In this document: piece by piece, positions 34,093 to 42,726 of the stretch
Numbering within the stretch: position 1 is the stretch's first letter
Layout: every line of letters starts with the position of its first letter
NCBI RefSeq assembly: GCF_007474535.1
Contig: NZ_VKNW01000003.1
Span: 124,001-188,000, forward strand
Origin: Chryseobacterium echinoideorum
GTDB lineage: Bacteria; Bacteroidota; Bacteroidia; Flavobacteriales; Weeksellaceae
Reading direction: 5' to 3'
DNA length: 64,000 bases
Position numbers and translations under genes: made by a program
The notes under the pieces: model-generated
What the model saw: only the letters and a program-made list of their open reading frames with translations
Database searches by the model: none
What the model was told of the DNA's origin: nothing

Positions 34093-34629
34093 TTATTTCC
34101 AAAAATTCCAATTGCTGCCATCGTACACAGCCAGAGAATTACTTACGATATCGTAACACATCATTCCCGGATACGGACTTTTCACTGTAAGATGTGGATT
34201 GCTGATATGTGGCAATATAAGAGCTTTGTTTGTTGACTCGAGTATCAGAACACCTTGCGCGTTGGTATTTTGAGCACCTATCACAGCACCAGATCCTGTT
34301 TCTGTACCAGTGACAGGAATAATACTGCCAGAATTTCCTTCATCAGACAAGTCTACCCAATTTCCATTTTCAAACATTCTGACTTTTCTTGATTGCTTGT
34401 CAAAAATAAATGTGCCATTCTGAGGATTATTGGTAGATGGTGAAACCACCGGAAAAACAGGTGAAGAGTTTACTGCCGGAAGAATTATTCCCCGAAAATT
34501 TGTAGTATTGGTAACATTTCCGGCAAATTCCAGAATAGAACTATTTCCAGATACTTCAGTTTTACCTATCGCTACCTGTGCGTTTGCAAATCCTGCAACC
34601 AATAAAGGAAGAATATATTTAATCATCAT
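34093..34629 (-). CDS. Secreted surface protein of unknown function
   Basis: A 178-residue exported protein with a signal peptide (MIKYILPLLVAGFANA|QV). The mature part has the repeated pattern of flavobacterial surface proteins: FRGIILPAVNSSP, GTFIFDKQSRKVRMFENGNWVDLS, and the C-terminal GMMCYDIVSNSLAVYDGSNWNFW. The last module resembles the end of the upstream 34645 protein. It begins 15 bases after that gene's stop and is almost certainly in the same operon. Two adjacent ATG codons can start it. Confidence 0.65.
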   Translation of the reverse strand: MMIKYILPLLVAGFANAQVAIGKTEVSGNSSILEFAGNVTNTTNFRGIILPAVNSSPVFPVVSPSTNNPQNGTFIFDKQSRKVRMFENGNWVDLSDEGNSGSIIPVTGTETGSGAVIGAQNTNAQGVLILESTNKALILPHISNPHLTVKSPYPGMMCYDIVSNSLAVYDGSNWNFWK

Positions 34630-34644
34630 AAAAATTTAAAGTTA

Positions 34645-36447
34645 TTAATCATTACAGCTTCGTTTTATGCATTTCCACGCATTACCATCATACAGTTTTA
34701 CACATTGAGCAGAAATATCGTAAAGAATCATTCCTTTTTGAGGTTGGCTAATCAATCCTGTATTCGCTACACGGGTAATTACCATTCTTTTGTTGGTAGA
34801 ATTTAATGCCAAAAATCCATTTGGAACCCCACCCTGATTTAATCCCGGACCTTCAGGCCAGTTTCTGTATCTTTGAGAAAGTGTAGAAATACCCACATTA
34901 GTATAAGCATCGGGAGTACCGCCAATTCCAGGCTTAAAACAGTAATCAACAGCAATATTAATTGCAGCAATATTACTTGTAAGTCCCGCATTGTCTTTCA
35001 CTGTATAGTTTACCACAGAAGCATTATTGAAGAAATTATTTTCTGGTGTAAAGGTTAATAAGCCACTATTATCCACACTCCAGGAGCCTTGTCCGGATAC
35101 CGAAAAACTTTTCACAGCACCACTCTGGCTCACGATTGATGAAGCTCCCGAAGGTGGCACTAAATTAATCGTCGAAGCGACTAATAAACCTGAGTTAAAA
35201 TCATAATCATTGGCAAGAATATTAAAGGTTTTCGGCGTATTTTTTGGCACAGAATAATTGTCGTTTACCGCTACCGGTGGTCGATTGATTCCAAAATTAT
35301 TCCCACTGGAGGAGCTATTGATAAGATTTACATTGATACTGTTACTTGTCGTGCCATTTTTATTACCAACAACAGCAAATCCTGAAGGTATAGTAAGCGT
35401 TACTGAATAAGGTCCCTGATAAGTATTGGTGTTGATATTATCAAAATAATAAAATCCGTTGACATCAGTAACCGTTGATCTGATCTCAGTCCCATTATTA
35501 AACAACTTCACCGTTGCACCCTGATAAGCATTTCCGTCAGGAACTCCACCATTATTGTCATTATAAACAGAACCATTGATGCTCGCTGCAAAAGTAATAG
35601 AATCTTCATTATAAGCTCCAATGAAAGCAAGATCTGAGGTACCTGAAAAAGTCTGTATCAATTTTATCGCCTGAGAATAATTTGCATTCGTAATACCAAA
35701 TTCTGACCAGTCAGCTGCCAATACTCTTATCGCACGTGTACAGTTGCTTGAAATACTAGAGTTATAAGACGGAGGAGTTGTATTGGCGTTATAAAATTTC
35801 CAGCAGGCGTTACCTATTACAGGTACACTATTAAATGCAACAGAATAGGTATTACCTATAATATTATTATTTGCATCTGTAAAATAAAAAGTATCATTTG
35901 CTCCGGAAGGCTCACCCATCTGTGTAAAAATAAGATCTGGTACTCCGTCACCAATTGATGAAGGTACAATTCCCATTGTGTTTAAGCTGATGCTTGAACC
36001 CTGAGGAATATTAAAAATGGCAGTTCCGAGACCCAATCCGTTCAATCCGTCAGAGAGATACTCCACAAGATTATTGTTTACAGGAACAGGAGAAACATTG
36101 CCATTCCCGCCAAATGCTTGTCCCACTCCTATGAAGGTGTTGCTTCCCGGAGTCGGAATATTGTAAATTGGTAAAGAGATGAAAGTTCCGGCCTGAAATG
36201 TTACTCCATTTGTATTAAGAACAGCATCATTAACGCCAGTACTGTAAGTAATTGGCGAATAAACGGTTCCGCTTCCATCAGCATCCCATGTGAATGCCAG
36301 TAGATTATGATTGTTGTTGGGAGTAACCGGAGAAGTAGTACTTTGCCAAAAGCCGCCAAAGTCAGAATAAATTTTTGAAACCGGTTTTTGAGAATAGACG
36401 CACACAGATATGCTTAGCCCGATAAGGGCTGAGAGAGACTTTATCAT
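34645..36447 (-). CDS. Secreted multi-domain surface protein (SdrD B-like and cadherin-like repeats)
   Basis: A 600-residue exported protein. Signal peptide residues 1-20 (VCVYSQ). Residues ~25-290 are a beta-rich Gly/Asn region without a known fold. Residues ~295-385 form an SdrD B-like domain (INGSVYNDNNGG, GATVKLFNNGTEI, DVNGFYYFDNI), the kind that builds rigid stalks. Residues ~390-500 form a bacterial cadherin/Ig-like repeat (AVNDNYSVPKNTPKTFNILANDYDFNSG). The C-terminal ~90 residues end in GMILYDISAQCVKLYDGNAWKCI. No T9SS tail is visible. ATG 36447 is used; GTG 36450 adds one residue. Likely an adhesin or cell-surface structural protein. Confidence 0.72.
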   Translation of the reverse strand: MIKSLSALIGLSISVCVYSQKPVSKIYSDFGGFWQSTTSPVTPNNNHNLLAFTWDADGSGTVYSPITYSTGVNDAVLNTNGVTFQAGTFISLPIYNIPTPGSNTFIGVGQAFGGNGNVSPVPVNNNLVEYLSDGLNGLGLGTAIFNIPQGSSISLNTMGIVPSSIGDGVPDLIFTQMGEPSGANDTFYFTDANNNIIGNTYSVAFNSVPVIGNACWKFYNANTTPPSYNSSISSNCTRAIRVLAADWSEFGITNANYSQAIKLIQTFSGTSDLAFIGAYNEDSITFAASINGSVYNDNNGGVPDGNAYQGATVKLFNNGTEIRSTVTDVNGFYYFDNINTNTYQGPYSVTLTIPSGFAVVGNKNGTTSNSINVNLINSSSSGNNFGINRPPVAVNDNYSVPKNTPKTFNILANDYDFNSGLLVASTINLVPPSGASSIVSQSGAVKSFSVSGQGSWSVDNSGLLTFTPENNFFNNASVVNYTVKDNAGLTSNIAAINIAVDYCFKPGIGGTPDAYTNVGISTLSQRYRNWPEGPGLNQGGVPNGFLALNSTNKRMVITRVANTGLISQPQKGMILYDISAQCVKLYDGNAWKCIKRSCND

Positions 36448-36752
36448 CACACAATAGTTTTCTAGGAATCGTAAAAATATATAAATTGATAATTAATACA
36501 TATTATTTATCATACATATTATGATTATATGATATATGTCATACAAAAAATGCAATATGTTTAACAATTCGTAATAGTGAATTATTATTTTAAAATTTAT
36601 CCCTATGATTTGAATTGAAAATAGCATCTATCTGAAAACGAATACATACCACACCATTTTGGATGCATATAAAAATTTAACAAAATTTTATGAGTTCTTT
36701 CATGTAACAAATATTCCCTTCAAAGTGTCTTATTTATAAAAATAAACTTTTC
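36448..36752. promoter_or_regulatory. Divergent promoter region
   Basis: About 300 AT-rich bases between the divergent surface-protein operon and the receptor gene. It must hold both promoters, but I found no clean TTG/TAnnTTTG pair. TATGA and TCATA arms near 36526-36541 form a weak dyad that could be a regulator site. Confidence 0.35.
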
Positions 36753-38915
36753 ATGAGGAACATTTTCTTACCTATTGCATTATTGGCAGGTACATTCACT
36801 TTTGCACAGGCAAAAACTGATACAATAAAAACTAAAGAAAAAGAAATTGAAGCAGTAACCTTTACCGCCCGTAAACCGACTGTAGAATCTAAAGTAGACC
36901 GTACCGTTTTTAATGTTGCCAACAGCTCTATACTTGCAGGGAATACTACATGGGACGTTTTGAGGATGACTCCATTGGTAAGTATTGATAATAACGATGC
37001 TCTAAAAGCTGAAGGCGAACAGGTTACTGTTTATATCAATGACAGAAAATCTGTTTTTACAGGAAAGGAACTGAAAGATTACCTGCAAACAATCCCAGCT
37101 GATAATCTAATGAAAATTGAAGTAATCACAAGTCCTTCCTCAAGATACGAAACCTCTGGATCTGTCATTAACATTGTACTCAAGAAACGTGATGATGAAG
37201 GCATTAAGGGAAGTGTAACCTTCAATAATCGTCAGAATACCAAAAATTCGCAATACACTAATTTTAACCTGAATTATCATAAAAATAAATTTACACAAAC
37301 CTTTATTGGAAGCTATAGTGATAATACTTACGTGCAGAAAAACTCTATCGTCAATACCTTGTACGAAAACAATGATGTAACCCAAATAGATTCAGAAAAT
37401 GTTTTTAAAGGAAAAAATCCGTCATTTTCCTCTACATCAGAATACGAGCTCAATGATAAAAACTCTGTAGGAATCATTCTTGAAGCATATCAGGGTAATA
37501 GAAACAGCTATTCTCAGGCAGATGGAATAAGATCTTTAGACGGCGTGTTCAATAGTTCATACAGTCAGAGCCAAAACGCATCCGTATTAAATAAGACTTT
37601 AGGAACCAATCTTTTCTATAAATATTACGATAAAGAAAAAAATAAAATTTTAGACATCAATATCGGTTCAAATTATGATGGGTCCAATGAAGACAATTTA
37701 TTCATCAAGACATCTTCAGCACTTACTGAGGCTAACGAAATAGGAATTTTATCTGACCAGCAATCAAGAAATTATTATTTTAAAGTAGATTACACACAAC
37801 CTTTGGGAAAATCCGGAGGAAATATGGAAGTTGGAGGTAAAATGGCTTTTAATAATAATGTTATTCCCTATCAGCTTTATGGCAACAATCTGAGTAATCT
37901 GCCGACTTATGATAACTTCCGTTATAAGGATAACATCAATTCGCTTTATGCCAATTTCAGCAAAACATTTTTTGAGAAGCTAGAAGCCAGAGTCGGATTG
38001 CGCTACGAATATATTGATTATTCTGTAGGCCAGGATGTTTCAGGAGCAAAAAGAAAAGAATCATACGGAACTTTTTTACCCAATTTGTTGCTGAAATATT
38101 CTTTTTCAAAAAACTATGATCTGAGTTTAACATACAACAGATATCTTTGGAGACCATGGTATTCGGAATTTAATCCTTTCCTTATTCCCAATAATGACGG
38201 AATTTATTACCGAGGCAATCTGAATCTCAATCCCAATCCGAGTGACAGACTTTATATGAAACTCGGTATTCTTAAAAAATACTTCCTTTCAGCAAGATAT
38301 TCATTTACCAATCAGGATTACTGGACGGCTTATGTATCTGAAAAAGGAGCCACTCCCGAATTTGATAAAACCATTGCACAACCACAAAATTTTAATGGAA
38401 AAGTGTATAAATACTTTATCAATGCCAACACCAATCAGACCTTTTTCAAAAATAAACTCAATGTAAATGTAGGATTTGGATGGAATTATATTGACAACAG
38501 TGATTTTAATCAGAAAAATGATCTCAGAGCGAGAGATTACATCAGCTTCTGGAGCAGCTCTGCCAATGTTTCATATACCAATTTATTTAATAAAAACATC
38601 AATTTGAGTGCTTGGGTAGAAGTTTCTAATCAGAATAACGGAAACTCTTATGCCAACCGCACCAATGTTTTTCACAATATTTCAGCAACCAAAATTTTCC
38701 CTAAAACACAAATGGAAATCAGTCTTCAGCTGATGAATATTTTCCAGAGACCAAATTTTGACGCAACAACATTCAGCCAAGCGGGAACTTTCAGAAATTC
38801 TGTCAGATCAGACTGGTACGGATTTTCTTTAACCTTTGTAAAAAGATTTGGAAACCAAAAAGTTAAGGAAAACTCAAAAACCGATGTCGAGAAAAACGGC
38901 GGCGGCGGTAAATAA
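36753..38915 (+). CDS. TonB-dependent receptor-like outer-membrane beta-barrel protein
   Basis: A 720-residue outer-membrane protein. A signal peptide (1-19, FTFAQA) is followed by EAVTFTARKPTVESKVDRTVFNV, a plug start common in Bacteroidetes receptors. The plug continues with TTWDVLRMTPLVSID and PADNLMKIEVITSPSSRYETSGSVINIVLKK. The remaining ~550 residues are barrel strands rich in Asn, Tyr and Gly (FNLNYHKNKF, LEARVGLRYEYIDY, LSLTYNRYLWRPWYSEFNPFL), the last resembling the outer-membrane beta-barrel family 3 pattern. There is no N-terminal carboxypeptidase-like domain and no partner SusD, so the ligand is open (iron chelate, vitamin or peptide). A Gly-Gly-Gly-Gly-Lys end is unusual. Confidence 0.82.
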   Translation: MRNIFLPIALLAGTFTFAQAKTDTIKTKEKEIEAVTFTARKPTVESKVDRTVFNVANSSILAGNTTWDVLRMTPLVSIDNNDALKAEGEQVTVYINDRKSVFTGKELKDYLQTIPADNLMKIEVITSPSSRYETSGSVINIVLKKRDDEGIKGSVTFNNRQNTKNSQYTNFNLNYHKNKFTQTFIGSYSDNTYVQKNSIVNTLYENNDVTQIDSENVFKGKNPSFSSTSEYELNDKNSVGIILEAYQGNRNSYSQADGIRSLDGVFNSSYSQSQNASVLNKTLGTNLFYKYYDKEKNKILDINIGSNYDGSNEDNLFIKTSSALTEANEIGILSDQQSRNYYFKVDYTQPLGKSGGNMEVGGKMAFNNNVIPYQLYGNNLSNLPTYDNFRYKDNINSLYANFSKTFFEKLEARVGLRYEYIDYSVGQDVSGAKRKESYGTFLPNLLLKYSFSKNYDLSLTYNRYLWRPWYSEFNPFLIPNNDGIYYRGNLNLNPNPSDRLYMKLGILKKYFLSARYSFTNQDYWTAYVSEKGATPEFDKTIAQPQNFNGKVYKYFINANTNQTFFKNKLNVNVGFGWNYIDNSDFNQKNDLRARDYISFWSSSANVSYTNLFNKNINLSAWVEVSNQNNGNSYANRTNVFHNISATKIFPKTQMEISLQLMNIFQRPNFDATTFSQAGTFRNSVRSDWYGFSLTFVKRFGNQKVKENSKTDVEKNGGGGK

Positions 38916-38934
38916 ATTTTATTTTATCTTGTTC

Positions 38935-38973
38935 AAAAGAGCGGTAATCATCAAGTATTACTGCTCTTTTTTT
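38935..38973 (+). terminator. Intrinsic terminator of the receptor gene
   Basis: Stem AAAAGAGC-GTAAT / ATTAC-GCTCTTTT with one G-T pair, followed by a T run on the plus strand. Confidence 0.85.
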
Positions 38974-39066
38974 GTTCTGATAAAAAACATCGGGATTGAG
39001 GAATCATCATTTATTCCTTTACATCATTAACTCTAAACATTAAAAAAGAAGTTTGAAGTTAAAATT

Positions 39067-39201
39067 AATTACGGAAAACCGTAATTCTTTATTAAATTGT
39101 TTTTTATATTTGAGAATTGATAATTTGGATTGACGCATTTCGTAAATACCTGAGTTTACTGATAGTTTGACACAATGCGTCAATGTAAATGATTATATGC
39201 C
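39067..39201. repeat. Inverted-repeat boundary upstream of the helicase gene
   Basis: Three structures are stacked in 135 bases. A perfect hairpin AATTACGG-aaaa-CCGTAATT lies at 39067-39086. A 10-base inverted repeat, TTGACGCATT (39130-39139) / AATGCGTCAA (39174-39183), follows with a nested GTAAA/TTTAC pair inside. TTATATGCC lies at 39193-39201, and its inverse GGCATATAA occurs just after the helicase gene at 41824-41832. The arrangement recalls folded recombination sites; this is inference. Confidence 0.55.
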
Positions 39202-39251
39202 ATTTTTAGGGCGACCGTTATCCACAAGACAAAACCGACTGAAATTAAATT

Positions 39252-41813
39252 ATGGAATTAAAAGAAATCCGAGAAATTGTTAAGGAAATCATTTTTGACA
39301 TTGAGAAAAACAAACTCAATCTGACTTACAGAAATTATGAAACTTTCTTGGAAAGAATTGGAATGGGCAAAAAGCGGAATTTCAAAATTCTGACAAAATT
39401 TGACTATCAATTCAAAAAGCAAAATCTTACGCTTTGGTGCGGTAAGGAAGAAGTCAAAAAAATATCTTGGTTTAAGAAAGGCGAAACGGTAACTTTTAGA
39501 ATGGCTGAAATTTCAGAAGCTAAAAACAAAATGGATAAAAAAGAAAAAAGCGTAAAATATGATTTTGCAGGAAAAATAAACATTCTAAATGCGGAAAGCG
39601 GAATTGTTCCTTACGAACATCAAGAAAAAGCATTTTACAATTTAAACCAAAAAATTATTAAGACCAACAAAAATCCGTTTGCAGGTTTATTGGTTTTGCC
39701 GACAGGTGGCGGAAAAACATTAACGGCTGGACATTGGATTGCGAAAAATTATTTAGACAAAGGCAAAAAGGTACTTTGGTTGGCTCACAGACACGAGCTT
39801 TTGGAGCAAGCAAAAAGTACATTTGCTGACAAACTTGCTTTCAATGATATTTTTGAAACAAAAACCTCTTTCAACTATCGCATCATTTCGGGCATTCACG
39901 ACAAACCAATTAATATAAGACCAACAGACGATTTAATTATTTCAAGCAAAGACAGTCTGAATGCAGGTTTTAATCATTTGTACAACAATTGGATTAAAGG
40001 AAATACCGAAGAAATATTTTTAATTATTGACGAAGCTCATCATGCAACTGCAAAAACGTATAGAAAATTAATCCAAAATATTCAAGAAAATGTGAAACAT
40101 TTTCTAATGCTTGGATTAACTGCAACACCTTTCAGAACTGCGGAAAGTGAACAAGGATTATTGAAAAAAGTATTTCCAGACGACATCGTTTATAAAATAG
40201 ATTTGCGGACTTTAATTCGTTTAGGAATTTTATCCGAGCCACATTTTGAAGAAGTTGCAACGGGTTTAAATTTCATCAAAAATTTGTCCGAAGAACAAAT
40301 TGAACAACTGAATTACTTCGACATCGATAGCATCGGAACAGGAATTGCAAAAACGATAGCCGAAAATGACGAAAGAAATTTAACGATTGTCAACAAATAT
40401 CTACTCAACAAAGAAAAGTACAAACAGACAATTGTTTTTGCTTTGAACATTGATAATGCAATTGCTCTAAACGCTTTGTTTAAAGAAGCTGGCGTAAAAT
40501 CCGATTATGTAATTTCCACCGTAAAAGACCAAGTAACTGGCGTAACAATTTCGAGCAAAGACAATAAAAATAAAATTGCAAAATTCAGAAATGAGGAAAT
40601 TGAAGTTTTAATCAACGTAAATATATTGACCGAAGGAACTGACGTTCCTAACGTTCAATCTATCTTTTTGGCAAGACCTACAATTTCGTCCATCTTGATG
40701 ACACAAATGATTGGGCGTGGTTTGCGTGGTTTGAAAGCAGGCGGAACAAAAGAAGCGTACATCGTGAGTTTCATTGATGATTGGCAAAATCGAGTTTCTT
40801 GGGTTAATCCTGAAAAACTATTTATTGAAGATAATATCAACTTCAAAGACGTTGACAGAGAAACTAAAAAACAAATTTTGCGACTTGTTGCTATCAACAA
40901 AGTGGAAGAATTTGCAATTTTAACCAACAAAATCATTGACCCAGAAAAACGTGAAGAACTTGAAAAACTAAATTTTATCGAGCGTTTTCCATTGGGAATT
41001 TATCAGTTCAGATTTTTGGAACAACACAATGACGAAGAACCGATAGAAAGAAATTGTGAAGTTTTGGTTTATGACAATATTTTACAATCATACACCGATT
41101 TTGTAAACGCTTTACCAAGTTTCTTTGAGCAAAATAATTTGACCGAAAGAGATGTTTTGGACGAAGACGAATTGGAAGAATTTGCAGAACAAATTGAAGA
41201 AGAATTTTTCAAAGGAACTTTAAAATATCCTGCGTATCATTTGCAAGACATTAAAGACATTTTACAGTATTACACCATTCAAGACGAAGTTCCTGTTTTC
41301 ATCGAATTGAAAGACAGAGAAAAATACGACATCGACAAAATTGCTTCGGAAATTATCGAAAAAGACCTTGGCGAAAAATCTCAAACCGAACTTATCAATA
41401 CAATTTGGGACAGCAACGAATTGGAATGGCAAACGTTTTTCAACTTTGACAAACGAGGATTTTTAAGAGAAATTAATTTAGCAAAGTCAAGAATAAATCA
41501 TCCTGAACTTTTTCAACGAAAAGGCATTAAACCGACCGAAGAAAAAGAATTGAGAGGTTACGAAAAACTGAAACTTCACGAATTGAGAGAACAAGACCCA
41601 ATTTATGAAAAATGGTTGCGTGACGAAGTTTTTAAGAAGTTTACAGACAAAGACGGATTTTTCTTTAGTGCAGAAAGTGGCTACAAAAGCAAAAACAAAT
41701 TAGACTTTCAAGTTGATCACATCAAATCAATGCACAATGGCGGACTGACAATTTTAGAAAACTTACAATTATTAACAAGAAGCGAAAACGCAAAAAAAGG
41801 AAATAAAGACTAA
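39252..41813 (+). CDS. DEAD/DEAH-box helicase fused to a C-terminal HNH nuclease (probable defence protein)
   Basis: A single 853-residue chain. Residues ~1-105 are a lysine-rich N-terminal domain without known fold. A superfamily 2 helicase follows: motif I LPTGGGKT (about 149), motif II DEAH (about 258), motif III TATP (about 289), and motif VI QMIGRGLRG (about 485) with HDVP-like EGTDVP before it. Residues ~560-760 are acidic helices without recognised family. Residues ~800-850 form an HNH nuclease: DHIKSMHNGG, then LENLQLLTRSENAKKG. The helicase probably translocates on nucleic acid and positions the nuclease; an anti-phage or anti-plasmid role is inferred. Nearly all Gln codons are CAA (about 3 CAG among some 30), unlike neighbours, suggesting transfer. 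It stands alone, with inverted repeats on both sides. Confidence 0.83.
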   Translation: MELKEIREIVKEIIFDIEKNKLNLTYRNYETFLERIGMGKKRNFKILTKFDYQFKKQNLTLWCGKEEVKKISWFKKGETVTFRMAEISEAKNKMDKKEKSVKYDFAGKINILNAESGIVPYEHQEKAFYNLNQKIIKTNKNPFAGLLVLPTGGGKTLTAGHWIAKNYLDKGKKVLWLAHRHELLEQAKSTFADKLAFNDIFETKTSFNYRIISGIHDKPINIRPTDDLIISSKDSLNAGFNHLYNNWIKGNTEEIFLIIDEAHHATAKTYRKLIQNIQENVKHFLMLGLTATPFRTAESEQGLLKKVFPDDIVYKIDLRTLIRLGILSEPHFEEVATGLNFIKNLSEEQIEQLNYFDIDSIGTGIAKTIAENDERNLTIVNKYLLNKEKYKQTIVFALNIDNAIALNALFKEAGVKSDYVISTVKDQVTGVTISSKDNKNKIAKFRNEEIEVLINVNILTEGTDVPNVQSIFLARPTISSILMTQMIGRGLRGLKAGGTKEAYIVSFIDDWQNRVSWVNPEKLFIEDNINFKDVDRETKKQILRLVAINKVEEFAILTNKIIDPEKREELEKLNFIERFPLGIYQFRFLEQHNDEEPIERNCEVLVYDNILQSYTDFVNALPSFFEQNNLTERDVLDEDELEEFAEQIEEEFFKGTLKYPAYHLQDIKDILQYYTIQDEVPVFIELKDREKYDIDKIASEIIEKDLGEKSQTELINTIWDSNELEWQTFFNFDKRGFLREINLAKSRINHPELFQRKGIKPTEEKELRGYEKLKLHELREQDPIYEKWLRDEVFKKFTDKDGFFFSAESGYKSKNKLDFQVDHIKSMHNGGLTILENLQLLTRSENAKKGNKD

Positions 41814-41823
41814 CAAAAAAAAC

Positions 41824-42006
41824 GGCATATAACAGCAGTTTGGCAAACACCAGAATATGCATAGAACTTAACGTATTCAGAATTTGATAAAATGTATCCG
41901 ATTATTAAACAAAATACTTAAAATCCAATTCCATCGTTTTTGGCGAAAAACCAATTATTTTTAACAAATAACTGAAAAATACCATTTGTGGCATAAAAGT
42001 TATATG
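41824..42006. repeat. Inverted-repeat boundary downstream of the helicase gene
   Basis: GGCATATAA at 41824-41832 is the inverse of TTATATGCC at 39193-39201. Within this block CATATAAC (41826-41833) and GTTATATG (41999-42006) form a perfect 8-base pair 181 bases across. Inside lie GTTTG-G-CAAAC (41838-41848) and GTTTTT-ggcg-AAAAAC (41936-41951), also self-complementary. No gene is seen in the block. Confidence 0.5.
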
Positions 42007-42026
42007 TATATAAACAAAAATACGAA

Positions 42027-42311
42027 ATGGAAAAAGATTTACTGAATGATTATTTTAAGCTGAGTATAAAACAACAATTCAATATAGACCTGAATACAGA
42101 ATGTGAGTTTTCTCTTATTGAAAATCTGGTATCTAAGAAAGTAATTGTCGCACCTACCTTTAGTGACCAGATTACAGAAAATTCAGATTTGAAACAGTTT
42201 TTCAATGCAATGATTAACGAAATTAATCTTGAAAACTGTGAAAAGACTATTATTGAAGCCCGCATCAAAGAAATGCAAAATAACTCACACCATTTAAAAG
42301 AGATTAGCTAA
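42027..42311 (+). CDS. Small hypothetical protein
   Basis: A 94-residue soluble protein of unknown family. It is acidic to neutral, mostly predicted helical, with a short hydrophobic strand (KKVIVAPTFS) and a C-terminal helix (ENCEKTIIEARIKEMQNN). There is no signal peptide or membrane segment. It starts right after the inverted-repeat block that follows the helicase gene and ends at a strong bidirectional terminator. Its codon use looks closer to the host than to the helicase gene. It could be a cargo gene of the same insertion, or a resident gene; I cannot tell which. Confidence 0.55.
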   Translation: MEKDLLNDYFKLSIKQQFNIDLNTECEFSLIENLVSKKVIVAPTFSDQITENSDLKQFFNAMINEINLENCEKTIIEARIKEMQNNSHHLKEIS

Positions 42312-42312
42312 C

Positions 42313-42346
42313 CAAAAAAAATCCTGCATACGATTGCAGGATTTTT
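42313..42346. terminator. Bidirectional intrinsic terminator
   Basis: Stem AAAATCCTGCA / TGCAGGATTTT with a short loop and flanking A and T runs, between the small plus-strand gene and the minus-strand sensory cluster. Confidence 0.9.
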
Positions 42347-42347
42347 C

Positions 42348-42704
42348 TTAAATATATTGTGCCACTTTTTCTTCAAGGTCATCAAGATTAAATGGCTTGG
42401 CAACATAATCGTCTGCCATTGCTTCTTTTGCGAGTGCTACAATATCATTGTTTGCTGTTACATAAATCACAGGAATATTTTTAAAATCGGCACTATTCTT
42501 TAGCAATCTGGTTGCCTCTACTCCACCGATTTTCGGAATCCAGTTATCCATTAAAATAACATCCGGACGGAATTCGGAAACTTTTTCCAGAATATCGTGA
42601 GAAGTTTCAGAAATTTCGACCTGATATCCATTTTCTTCAAAAATGATTGTTATCACCTCCAAAATGGTTTTGTCATCATCAAAAATCAATATTTTTTTAT
42701 TCAT
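42348..42704 (-). CDS. Stand-alone response regulator receiver
   Basis: A 118-residue single REC domain without an output domain. Acidic pocket DDD at residues 8-10, phospho-acceptor Asp in VILMDNWIP (about 52), the Thr of IYVTAN (about 81), and Lys in DDYVAKPF (about 103) are all in place. Last gene in the sensory cluster, 22 bases after cheB. It probably relays or dissipates phosphate from the hybrid kinases, or binds a protein partner. Confidence 0.88.
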   Translation of the reverse strand: MNKKILIFDDDKTILEVITIIFEENGYQVEISETSHDILEKVSEFRPDVILMDNWIPKIGGVEATRLLKNSADFKNIPVIYVTANNDIVALAKEAMADDYVAKPFNLDDLEEKVAQYI

Positions 42705-42726
42705 AGAATTGAAAATTGTTTAGTTA

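Noticed and set aside
39105..39112. TATATTTG as helicase promoter
   Set aside because: Matches the -7 consensus but has no TTG 17-23 bases upstream and lies about 140 bases before the start codon.
39060..42010. Insertion sequence around the helicase gene
   Set aside because: No transposase, no direct target duplication and the terminal inverted match is only 9 bases.
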